The notes under the pieces: generated by a model | Database searches by the model: none | The model's input: only the letters and a program-made list of their open reading frames with translations | Told to the model about the DNA's origin: nothing | Position numbers and translations under genes: made by a program | Shown here: positions 52,031 through 60,127 of the stretch, one piece after another | How positions within the stretch are numbered: the stretch's first letter is position 1 | How the letters are laid out: the number at the start of each line of letters is the position of its first letter | Assembly (NCBI RefSeq): GCF_022024275.1 | Contig: NZ_CP091804.1 | Span: forward strand, 1,816,501 to 1,880,500 | Direction of reading: 5' to 3' | DNA from: Sphingopyxis sp. BSN-002 | GTDB lineage: Bacteria; Pseudomonadota; Alphaproteobacteria; Sphingomonadales; Sphingomonadaceae | DNA length: 64,000 nucleotides

Positions 52031-53157
52031 CAGTCGATATCTTCCACGTCGACCTTTTCGCCCGTCACCTTCTGCGACAGCGCCGCCGCCATGAAGGGGT
52101 CGAGCGCGCCGTCGAGCACGTCGCTGGGTGCAGTCGAGGTCACACCGGTGCGCAGATCCTTCACCAGCTGATACGGTTGCAGGACGTACGAGCGGATCTG
52201 GTGACCCCAGCCAATCTCGGTCTTCGCCTGATATTCGCCCGAGGCCGCTGCCTCGCGCTTCTGGAGCTCGGCTTCGTACATGCGCGCCTTCAGCATCCCC
52301 ATCGCGGTCGCGCGGTTCTTGTGCTGCGAACGGTCGTTCTGGCTGGCGACGACGATCCCGGTTGGGATGTGCGTGATGCGTACCGCCGAGTCGGTCGTGT
52401 TGACGTGCTGCCCGCCCGCGCCCGAGGCGCGATAGGTGTCGATCTTGAGGTCGCCCTCGTTGATCTCGATCTCGATATTGTCGTCGATCACCGGATAGAC
52501 CCACACCGACGAGAAGCTGGTGTGACGCCGCGCCGAGCTGTCATATGGCGAAATGCGGACGAGGCGGTGGACGCCGCTCTCGGTCTTCGCATAGCCATAG
52601 GCATTCTCGCCCTTGACCAGCATCGTCGCCGACTTGATGCCCGCCTGCTCGCCGGCCTGATATTCGACCAGCTCGACCTTCATGCCGCGCTTTTCGGCCC
52701 AGCGGCTGTACATGCGCTGGAGCATCTCGGCCCAGTCCTGGCTTTCCGTGCCGCCCGCACCGGCGTGAACCTCGATATAGGCATCGTTGGCATCGGCCTC
52801 GCCCGCAAGCAGCGCCTTGATCTTGTCTTCGTCGGAGCGTGCCGCAAGCGCGGCAAGCGACACCACCGCATCGTCGATCAGCGCCTCGTCGCCTTCCATT
52901 TCGGCAAGTTCGATCAGCTCGACCGTATCATCACGCTCCTTTTCGATCGCGCGCGTCGCGGTGATCGCTTCGTCGAGACGACGGCGTTCGCGCATGACCT
53001 CCTGCGCTGCCCGCGGGTTGTCCCACAGCGTCGGGTCCTCGACCTTCGCGTTCAGCTCGTCGAGACGGCGCACCGCGCGGTCCCAATCGAGGAAGCGGCG
53101 GAGAAGCGCCAGCGCGGCGTTGATGGTATCGACATGATCCTGCGCTTCGGCGCGCAT
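52030..53157 (-). CDS. prfB: peptide chain release factor 2
   Basis: 375 residues. The catalytic GGQ loop is in RASGAGGQHVNTTDSAVRI, and the stop-codon recognition tripeptide of RF2 aligns to ISPYDSSARRHTSF, that is SPY instead of the textbook SPF. The coding frame is continuous through LLRRFLDWDRAVRRLDELN, so there is no programmed +1 frameshift of the E. coli kind. The start is the ATG with AGGAGC about nine bases ahead. RF2 ends translation at UGA and UAA. It follows mrcA by about 60 bases. Confidence 0.96.
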   Translation of the reverse strand: MRAEAQDHVDTINAALALLRRFLDWDRAVRRLDELNAKVEDPTLWDNPRAAQEVMRERRRLDEAITATRAIEKERDDTVELIELAEMEGDEALIDDAVVSLAALAARSDEDKIKALLAGEADANDAYIEVHAGAGGTESQDWAEMLQRMYSRWAEKRGMKVELVEYQAGEQAGIKSATMLVKGENAYGYAKTESGVHRLVRISPYDSSARRHTSFSSVWVYPVIDDNIEIEINEGDLKIDTYRASGAGGQHVNTTDSAVRITHIPTGIVVASQNDRSQHKNRATAMGMLKARMYEAELQKREAAASGEYQAKTEIGWGHQIRSYVLQPYQLVKDLRTGVTSTAPSDVLDGALDPFMAAALSQKVTGEKVDVEDID

Positions 53158-53218
53158 GTTCTTAGCTCCTGAAATTCGGTGCGACCGGCCATAGAGGCTC
53201 GGCCGCCATAGACAAGCG

Positions 53219-55735
53219 TCAGATAATCCCGCCGCGGTCGTCGAGGAAGTCGCTGTCGCTGCGTCCGGTCGAACCCTTTTGCGCGGGGCCGGTCGTTCGC
53301 TTCTGCGTCTTGATCGGCTTGATTTCCTCTTCGCGGATCGTGCGGCGCGGTTCGCTTTCGGGCTTGAAGGCCTCCCAGATGATCGCCGCCTTCGGATCGC
53401 TCCCCGGCCAGCTGCCATAGACGCGGCGCCCCGACTGGCGGTCGATCCGGACCATGCGGATCCCCTTGGGCGCGGTGAACGGCACCGGCGGCGCGTCCAT
53501 CAGTGAGCCCTGGAAGAAATCCTTGAAGATCGGCGCTGCGAAGCTGCCGCCCTGGACATAGCCGCCCATGTCGCGCGGCTGGTCAAAACCGATATAGACG
53601 CCCGCGATCACGTCGGGGCTGCCGCCGACGAACCAGACATCCTTCGGACCCGACGTCGTGCCGGTCTTGCCGAACAGCGGCACGCCAAGATCGCGCAGGC
53701 GAACCGCGGTACCGCGCTGAACAACGCCTTCGAGCATGTGGACGACCTGATAGGCGGTCATCGGATCCATCAGCTGCCGGCCGGTCCTGGCGAAGCGCGG
53801 CATCGGCTTGCCGTCCCAATCCTTCATGTTGCAGCCGTCGCACGGGCGCCAGTTCTTCGGAAAGATCACCTTGCCGCGGCGATCCTGCGCATAGTCGATC
53901 AGGCGCGGCTTCAGTTCGCGGCCGTGGTTCGCGAGCATCGCATAGGCGTTGGTGATCTTTTCGACCGTCGTCGTCCCCGCACCGAGCGCGGTCGAGAGAT
54001 AGGGTTCGTGCTTGCCGATCCCCATCGTCTCGATCGTATCGACGATCGGCTCCATACCGATCTGGCTCGCTGTACGGACGGTCATCAGGTTGCGCGACTG
54101 CTCGAGGCCCCAGCGCATCGTATGCTCGCCCGACCCGCCGCCACCGCCGAAGTTGCGGAAGCATTTGTTGCCGAAGCGCGCGCCCTGATAGACGCAGAAG
54201 GGCCCGTCGACGATCATCGTCGCCGGGGTCATGCCGTTGTCGAGCGCGGTGGCATAGACGAAGGGCTTGATCGTCGAGCCGGGCTGGCGCTCAGCCTGCG
54301 TCGCGCGGTTGAACGGCGACAGGCGTACATCGAACCCGCCCTGCATCGCATAGATGCGGCCCGAATGCGGGCTTTCGACAATCATGCCGCCAGACACCTC
54401 GGGAATGTTCCGCAGCTGATAGACGCCGGGCGCGGTCGCCTTGACCGCGATCAGGTCGCCCGGGCGCATCGCCGAAAAGGCGCTGCCGCCGGTCTTGCGA
54501 TAGCCCTGCGTCGCGGCACTCGCGGGCAGGCTGCCGGTGTCGCCGTTCGCGAAGCCGATCCGTGCAGCGGCCGCCGACTTCGACAGCACCGCGGCGATCC
54601 GCCAATTGTCGTAATCGATACCGATGAAGCTCGACGCAAGGCGGCTCTGCCACTGGTCGTCGGCCTCGATCGTCGCGATCGGTCCTGACCAGCCCTTGCC
54701 TGCGTCGTAGCGAATGAGGCCGTTGCGAAGCGCCTTGGTGGTCGCCGCCTGCTTGACGCCGTCATAGGCGGTCCGCACCCAGAGACCGCCACCGTAGACC
54801 GAAAGCGGACCATCGTCGGGGGTCTCGCCAAACTGGTCGATCAGCTGGCGCCGCACCTCTTCCATATAATAGCCGCCGACCTGCGCGATCGCGGTGTTGC
54901 CGCTGTTGGTGAGGCCGAGCGGCATCGCCTGCGCGGCATCGCGCTGCGCGGCCGTGATCCAGCCGTTGCGGAACATTTCGGACAGCACGAAATTGCGGCG
55001 CGTGATCGCCTTGTCGGCGTTGCGGGCGCGTCCGTACGTCTCGGGCGCCTTCGGGAGGATCGCGAGGAACGCCATCTCGTGGAGCGCGAGCTGATCGACA
55101 TCCTTGTCGAAATAGGCGCGTGCTGCAGCCTGCACTCCGAAGCTGCGGCGGCCGAGCGGGATTTCGTTGAGGTAGAGTTCGAGAATCTGTTCCTTGGTCA
55201 GCGCACCCTCGATGCGCTTGGCAAGGATCAGTTCGCGTATCTTGCGCGTGTAGCTAACCTCGTTGGTGAGCAGCAGGTTCTTCGCGACCTGCTGCGTGAT
55301 CGTCGAGGCCCCGACCGGGCGGCCACTGTTCGTCATATTGGTGACGATAGCGGTCGCAATGCCGGGATAGTCGATCCCGCCATGTTCGAAGAAGGTGCGG
55401 TCCTCGGCGGCCAGATAGGCGCGGACGAGCAGCTGCGGATATTCCGCATATTCCAGCTGGACGCGGCGTTCGCGCGCATAGCTGTGCACCGGCTTGCCCT
55501 CGGCATCGCGGACCATCGTCGGCAGCGGCGGCTGATAGTCGCGAAGCTGATCGACCGACGGCAGGTTACGCGCGAAAATCACCCAAATCAGGATGAGGCC
55601 AAGCAGCCCGGCCAGCGCCAGATAGCCGAGCCAGCGAAACCAGCGCCGCGCCCACATCTCGCGGAACCAGGCGATGACGGCATTGCTGTCGCGGCGCAGG
55701 CGCAGGCGGAAATGGGACATAGTGTCGGAAGCCAT
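53219..55735 (-). CDS. mrcA: penicillin-binding protein 1A (class A PBP)
   Basis: 838 residues. One membrane anchor (about 36-54, YLALAGLLGLILIWVIF). GT51 transglycosylase domain (about 75-260) with YLAAEDRTFFEHGGIDYPGI (catalytic Glu) and GASTITQQVAKNLLL. An OB-like insertion lies before the transpeptidase domain, with SxxK in QPGSTIKPFVYATAL near residue 490, and KTG in LFGKTGTTSGPKDVWFVGG near 690. C-terminal tail Lys/Glu/Arg-rich. It polymerises and cross-links peptidoglycan. ATG 55735 or ATG 55720 may start it. mrcA-prfB is a conserved alphaproteobacterial pair. Confidence 0.95.
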   Translation of the reverse strand: MASDTMSHFRLRLRRDSNAVIAWFREMWARRWFRWLGYLALAGLLGLILIWVIFARNLPSVDQLRDYQPPLPTMVRDAEGKPVHSYARERRVQLEYAEYPQLLVRAYLAAEDRTFFEHGGIDYPGIATAIVTNMTNSGRPVGASTITQQVAKNLLLTNEVSYTRKIRELILAKRIEGALTKEQILELYLNEIPLGRRSFGVQAAARAYFDKDVDQLALHEMAFLAILPKAPETYGRARNADKAITRRNFVLSEMFRNGWITAAQRDAAQAMPLGLTNSGNTAIAQVGGYYMEEVRRQLIDQFGETPDDGPLSVYGGGLWVRTAYDGVKQAATTKALRNGLIRYDAGKGWSGPIATIEADDQWQSRLASSFIGIDYDNWRIAAVLSKSAAAARIGFANGDTGSLPASAATQGYRKTGGSAFSAMRPGDLIAVKATAPGVYQLRNIPEVSGGMIVESPHSGRIYAMQGGFDVRLSPFNRATQAERQPGSTIKPFVYATALDNGMTPATMIVDGPFCVYQGARFGNKCFRNFGGGGGSGEHTMRWGLEQSRNLMTVRTASQIGMEPIVDTIETMGIGKHEPYLSTALGAGTTTVEKITNAYAMLANHGRELKPRLIDYAQDRRGKVIFPKNWRPCDGCNMKDWDGKPMPRFARTGRQLMDPMTAYQVVHMLEGVVQRGTAVRLRDLGVPLFGKTGTTSGPKDVWFVGGSPDVIAGVYIGFDQPRDMGGYVQGGSFAAPIFKDFFQGSLMDAPPVPFTAPKGIRMVRIDRQSGRRVYGSWPGSDPKAAIIWEAFKPESEPRRTIREEEIKPIKTQKRTTGPAQKGSTGRSDSDFLDDRGGII

Positions 55736-55794
55736 ATGGCGAAGCCTCTAAAGCCTGCGCAGCGGAAAGGGAAGCATGGTTGCGGCGGAACGGA

Positions 55795-56940
55795 TCAGCG
55801 TGCCCGGCCCCGCGCGCTCACCGGCCATATGGCGACCAGCGTATCGCCGTCGACGACATGATAATGGTCGTAGAGGTTCACCGTCGGGTCGCAGTGCGGC
55901 ACCGTCAGCGTCACTGGATCGCCCGGCGCGAGCTGTTTGCCGATGTCGGGTGCGATCAGCGCCGAATGTTCGTCGCCCATGAAGGCGAAGAAGGCGGTTT
56001 CGGGTGCGCCGCGACGGACGACCGCGACGCCGCCGTCGGTCGAGAGCGACTTGAACCCGGCGTCGATCGTGACGAGTCCCGAATGATTGGCGCTGACGAC
56101 GCGTGCATCGACCCCGAGTGCGGTCTCGAAAGGGATCGAGCCATCGCCGGTCAGGTCGCAATCGAGATATTGCTTGTCCATGAAGACATAGCTCCCCGCC
56201 TGCAATTCGGTGAAGACACCAAGATCAAGGTCGATGCGGTGGGTGCCTGTCCCCGATCCGGTAACGATTTCAAGCGCGAAGCCCGCGTCGGTCAGCGCTG
56301 CAATCACGCTCTTCAGATAGTCGGTACGCTCGATAATAGCGGCGCGGCGCTCGGCATAGCTTTCGATATGCTGCTGCGACCCGCAATAATATTGGACCCC
56401 GCGCAGCGTTAGCCGCGGCAGCGCGGCGATCCTTTGAGCCAGTTCGACCGCGGCATCGGGGGACTTCACACCCGTCCGGGCGATGCCCGGGTCGATGTCG
56501 ATGATGACGTCGAGCGACGCGCCCGCCTCGGCCAGCGCGGCATCGATCCTTTCGGCGACCGCAGGATGGTCGACCGTTGCCATCAGCCCGGAGGCGGTCT
56601 TCGCCAGCGCCGCCAGCCGCTCGATCGCACGAGGCGCGGCGACCGGCGAGGTGATCAGGATGCCCCTGATACCGCCATCGGCGAGCGCCTCGGCCTCGCC
56701 GATCTTCGCACAGCAGACGCCCAGTGCACCTGCGGCGAGCTGGCGTTTCGCAATATCGACACTCTTGTGGGTTTTCGCGTGCGGTCGGAGCCCCGTACCG
56801 CGCTGCGCGGTCAGTGCGGCCATTGTCGCGATATTGCGGTCCAGCGTGCCCTGATCGAGCACCAGTACCGGTGTGTTGAGATCAACGCGCGAGCCCTGCC
56901 GGCCGACCAGATGCCCATGCAGGGTCAGATCATCGCTCAT
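55795..56940 (-). CDS. DSD1-family PLP-dependent enzyme (D-amino acid aldolase/dehydratase type)
   Basis: 381 residues, alanine-racemase-like barrel of the DSD1/D-threonine-aldolase group. The PLP Lys is in LRPHAKTHKSVDIAKRQL near residue 57; other family marks are DIDPGIARTGVKSP, GVQYYCGSQQHIESY, VTGSGTGTHRIDLDL and the zinc site PHCDPTVNLYDHYHVVDGD. Members act on D-Ser, D-Thr or beta-hydroxyaspartate; the substrate here cannot be fixed. The start ATG overlaps the TGA of the upstream oxidase. mrcA follows on the same strand in reverse order, 60 bases away. Confidence 0.9.
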   Translation of the reverse strand: MSDDLTLHGHLVGRQGSRVDLNTPVLVLDQGTLDRNIATMAALTAQRGTGLRPHAKTHKSVDIAKRQLAAGALGVCCAKIGEAEALADGGIRGILITSPVAAPRAIERLAALAKTASGLMATVDHPAVAERIDAALAEAGASLDVIIDIDPGIARTGVKSPDAAVELAQRIAALPRLTLRGVQYYCGSQQHIESYAERRAAIIERTDYLKSVIAALTDAGFALEIVTGSGTGTHRIDLDLGVFTELQAGSYVFMDKQYLDCDLTGDGSIPFETALGVDARVVSANHSGLVTIDAGFKSLSTDGGVAVVRRGAPETAFFAFMGDEHSALIAPDIGKQLAPGDPVTLTVPHCDPTVNLYDHYHVVDGDTLVAIWPVSARGRAR

Positions 56941-58190
56941 GAAAACAGATTCTCCAGATGCGGGTTGAGGAATTTGCCTTGCGGATCCGCGGCGCGGCGC
57001 ACGGTGCGATAGCGTTCGGCCATCGGATAGAGCGCGTCGACGTCGTCGCGCGTCAGCTTGTGACGCTTGGCCCAGTGCGGACGACCGCCGAAGCCACGGA
57101 AAATAGCCTCGGCGGCCGCGAAATGATCGGCCCAGGGCATTTTGGCATATTGGTGCATCGAGATCGCGGCGACCGGCCCGGCGTTCATCGGGCTCATCCA
57201 GATATCGTCGGCAGCGACGGTGCGATATTCGAACGGAAAGGTCACCGGCAGGCGCTTCCTGCGAATCCAGCCGACGACCTCACTCAACGCATCGAGCCCG
57301 ACCGCGCGCGGCATTTCATATTCCATTTCCTCGAATCGGATCGTGCGATCCGAAGGAAAAATCGCGTGCGCGGGTCCGCGGCGATGGCCATCGAAACGCG
57401 TTCGCATCATCGCCTTCTGAAGCCAAGGGGTCAGAAAGGGCAGTTTCGCGGCGACATCGAGCACGCGGCGGAATGCCGTCTCCTCCATGTCGGTCGTCGA
57501 CGGCGGCGGAACGCAGGGATCGCAGGGCTCCAGCGTTTTCAGGATCACATCGTCGGCGTGCGGAAAGAACCAGAATTCGATGTGGCGATGCGCCCCGGCA
57601 AGGTCGTCATAGCTTTCGCGTACCTCGTCCCAGCGGCGTTTCTCGATCCGTTCAGCGAGATGGAAGGCGGGAACGACCGCAACCTCGATCTCGGTCGCGA
57701 TACCGAACAGCCCGAGCGAAAGCCGCTGCGCCTGATAGAGATCGGGTTCGGTCGCCGCATCGCACCAGCGCGCCTCGCCATCGGCACCGATCAGCCGGAA
57801 TCCTCGCGCCATTGTCGCCAGCGAGCCGAGATCGACCCCGGTGCCATGCGTCCCCGTCGCCATCGCGCCGGCCAGCGACTGCGGATTGACGTCGCCCTGG
57901 TTGGCAAGCGCCAGCCCCTCTTCCCAGAGCGCCGCGGTCAATCGCCTGATACTCCAGCCAGCGGGAATGCGCGCGGTTTTGCGATCGGCCGCAACTGCCA
58001 TTTCGCCGGCGAGCCGGTCGAGCCCGAGGATCAGTTCGTCCGAGTGACAGAGCGGCATGAAGCTGTGTCCCGCACCCGTCGCGCGGACTTTCGATGCACC
58101 GCGGACCAGCGCCGCCAGTTCATCCTCGCCTTGCGGTCTTGTGACATCCGCCGACGCGGTGACGCTGCCCGACCAGTTGCTCCACGCCAT
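56937..58190 (-). CDS. FAD-linked D-arabinono-1,4-lactone oxidase-like protein
   Basis: 417 residues. FAD-binding_4 domain with VRATGAGHSFMPLCHSDELI (the His may hold FAD covalently), NQGDVNPQSLAGAMATGTHG for the FAD loop and GLFGIATEIEVAVVPAFHLA. The C-terminal ALO domain has HIEFWFFPHADDVILKTLEP, FPFEYRTVAADDIWMSPMN, HQYAKMPWADHFAAAEAIFR and HWAKRHKLTRDDVDALYP. Such oxidases turn sugar lactones or alditols into keto products with O2 or a quinone as acceptor. The start is ATG 58190 after GGAGAGGTGC. It precedes the DSD1 enzyme with ATGA coupling. Confidence 0.9.
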   Translation of the reverse strand: MAWSNWSGSVTASADVTRPQGEDELAALVRGASKVRATGAGHSFMPLCHSDELILGLDRLAGEMAVAADRKTARIPAGWSIRRLTAALWEEGLALANQGDVNPQSLAGAMATGTHGTGVDLGSLATMARGFRLIGADGEARWCDAATEPDLYQAQRLSLGLFGIATEIEVAVVPAFHLAERIEKRRWDEVRESYDDLAGAHRHIEFWFFPHADDVILKTLEPCDPCVPPPSTTDMEETAFRRVLDVAAKLPFLTPWLQKAMMRTRFDGHRRGPAHAIFPSDRTIRFEEMEYEMPRAVGLDALSEVVGWIRRKRLPVTFPFEYRTVAADDIWMSPMNAGPVAAISMHQYAKMPWADHFAAAEAIFRGFGGRPHWAKRHKLTRDDVDALYPMAERYRTVRRAADPQGKFLNPHLENLFS

Positions 58191-58244
58191 GCACCTCTCC
58201 CGTCGCGACACGCTGTCGGCGCGCCGGGGGATGGTCAAGGCGAT

Positions 58245-59513
58245 TTAGCGTCCGACCGCAGCGATCTGGCGGGCAAAGTGGATCTGCACCGCATCGCGCA
58301 CGCCGCGCGCGACCTTCTTCTGTCCCGCCGCCGAGGCGAGAAACTCGGCATCGCTCTTGTTCGAGATGAAGCCCGTTTCGAACAGGACCGAGGGCGTATC
58401 GGGCGCCTTGAGCACCACAAACGAAGCGAAACGATGCGCCGTAGTACGGAATTTGACGTCGTTCGCCGCCTCGCGCTGAAGCAGACGGGCGAAATCCGAC
58501 GCGACGTTCATCGTCTCGCGCTGCGTCAGGTCGAGCAGAATTGACGAGACGTCGCTGCTGTGCGCGCCGAGGTCGATGCCGTTGATGATATTCGCCTTGT
58601 TCTCGCGCGCGGCGAGTCGCGCCGCTTCGCGGTCGGAAGCCACCTCGGACAGCGTATAGACCGACGCGCCGCTGGCGCTTTCATTTTCCGCCGCGTCGGC
58701 GTGGATCGAGATGAAAAGATCGGCCTTCAGCCGCCGTGCGATGCCGTATCGCTCCTCGAGCACGAGAAAGCGGTCGTCCGAACGGGTGAGCGCGACGCGG
58801 ACCCGGCCCGAGGCGACCAGATCGTCGCGAACGGCCTTGGCGAGCGCGAGCGTGATATCCTTCTCGCGCTTTCCACTGTGCGGCGAGAGCGCACCGGGGT
58901 CGTGCCCCCCATGCCCAGCGTCGATCACGACGAGCGGCAGGCGCGGATTGTTCGGTCCCTGGATTGCCGGAAGCGGCAGCGCGGGCTTCGGCTTGCCGAT
59001 CGGAACGGTGACGCTGTAGCGCTTTCCGGGCGGCTTCGCCCGAAATTCGGCAGGCGGCTGCAATTCGGTGCGCGGCCCGCGCGACGCCCGTTCGAACTCG
59101 CTGGCCGATACGGGACGAAGGCGAAAGCTGAGGCTGCGTCCATCGGCGCCGAAGCGCGCGTCCGACACAATGGCCGGTTGGACAAGGTCCAGGACGACGC
59201 GCGCCGTATCGGCGTTCGGCTGGCCCTGCCGGACCGAACGGATCACCCCTGCCCCCTCGCGGGCGGCGCCAGCCTCTGCGCCCGAAATGTCGAGCGCGAT
59301 CCGGTCGGGTCCCGCCAGAATGAAGGTCGACGCGCCGGCGACAAGGTCGTCGAAACGTAGCGTCACCTCGTCCTTGCCGATCTCGACCGCGCGAATCGTC
59401 CCCGCCAGCGCAGTCGCCGGATTGAGGATCATCGCGAAAAGGACGAGGACGAAGCCCATGGCGCTTTTATGCCGCCGCAGCCGTTCGATGGTCCAGCGCT
59501 TATTCAAAATCAT
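58245..59513 (-). CDS. amiC: N-acetylmuramoyl-L-alanine amidase with AMIN domain
   Basis: 422 residues, exported (about 16-38, VLVLFAMILNPATALAG). AMIN domain at about 40-145 (septal targeting in AmiC), basic linker, then amidase_3 catalytic domain: VVIDAGHGGHDPGALSPHSG (His, zinc), LEERYGIARRLKADLFISIH (His, zinc), and Glu in PSVLFETGFISNKSDAEFLA. It cleaves the peptide stem from muramic acid at division. ATG 59513 was chosen over GTG 59519, with GGGG about eight bases ahead. It begins the amiC...mrcA-prfB gene series and is divergent from rne. Confidence 0.93.
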   Translation of the reverse strand: MILNKRWTIERLRRHKSAMGFVLVLFAMILNPATALAGTIRAVEIGKDEVTLRFDDLVAGASTFILAGPDRIALDISGAEAGAAREGAGVIRSVRQGQPNADTARVVLDLVQPAIVSDARFGADGRSLSFRLRPVSASEFERASRGPRTELQPPAEFRAKPPGKRYSVTVPIGKPKPALPLPAIQGPNNPRLPLVVIDAGHGGHDPGALSPHSGKREKDITLALAKAVRDDLVASGRVRVALTRSDDRFLVLEERYGIARRLKADLFISIHADAAENESASGASVYTLSEVASDREAARLAARENKANIINGIDLGAHSSDVSSILLDLTQRETMNVASDFARLLQREAANDVKFRTTAHRFASFVVLKAPDTPSVLFETGFISNKSDAEFLASAAGQKKVARGVRDAVQIHFARQIAAVGR

Positions 59514-60127
59514 GAGCACCCCGGCCGCACAACAAGATGAACCATGCGTTAGCCAAGGGCCGTCAAATCGGGGTCAACCGGCACGGTTAACAGGTGATTC
59601 AACATGAATTTCCTGCGACGATATTATTGCAACACTGGCAACGCTTCCCATCTTTGCGGGACGGCGGAGGTTGCCGTCGGCCCATGCCGATGCTAGCACC
59701 CCCCCACTGACGGTGTCCGACCCGGCGCCGTCCGGCCTTTTGAGGGGAAAGGCCTGGCCCGCGCGAATCGCGGATCAAGGCCGCCCCGGCGCCGGACATG
59801 CAGGGAAGGGCGCATTGCCGTCAGTCCACCCGGATGATCGGGCGGCCGGCGCGGCGTTTTCAGAAAAATGCTTCCCTGCCCTCCCCGCGCATCCCGAAAC
59901 AGGTTGATGCTGCATGAGGCTTGCCATGCCCTCTTTCGATCGCGACGCAGGGGCTTTCGCCCCGGCGCATGTCGCGGCGAAGGACCGCATGCGCGTCCAC
60001 AATCGGACGCGGGCCACGCGCGGCAATAACGTCATCTTTTCTTTGAACCGTATCGACCGCAGCCTTTCCCAAGGGACAGGCGCGGCCTTTTTGTTTGGCG
60101 CGCTGCGGCGCGCCTGGAGTAATAATA
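59514..60127 (+). promoter_or_regulatory. rne upstream untranslated region with GC-rich hairpins
   Basis: 614 bases between the divergent amiC and rne genes with no gene I can support. It has several inverted repeats: GCAGGGAAG near 59800 with CTTCCCTGC near 59870; CGCGAC (59941-59946) with GTCGCG (59971-59976) enclosing GGGGC/GCCCC; and GGCGCGC/GCGCGCC (60097-60114) just before the ribosome binding site. A long structured leader would fit feedback control of RNase E by its own cleavage, known in E. coli, but here only inferred. Confidence 0.45.
60097..60114 (+). promoter_or_regulatory. hairpin next to the rne ribosome binding site
   Basis: GGCGCGC and GCGCGCC form a seven-base-pair stem with a TGCG loop ending two bases before GGAG (60116-60119), eight bases before the rne ATG. 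It could limit ribosome access or present an RNase E site. Confidence 0.5.

Noticed and set aside
59671..59907. Small open frame (78 codons) in the rne leader region
   Set aside because: No ribosome binding site, Pro/Ala/Gly-rich translation, no family; the region is better explained as structured untranslated sequence.
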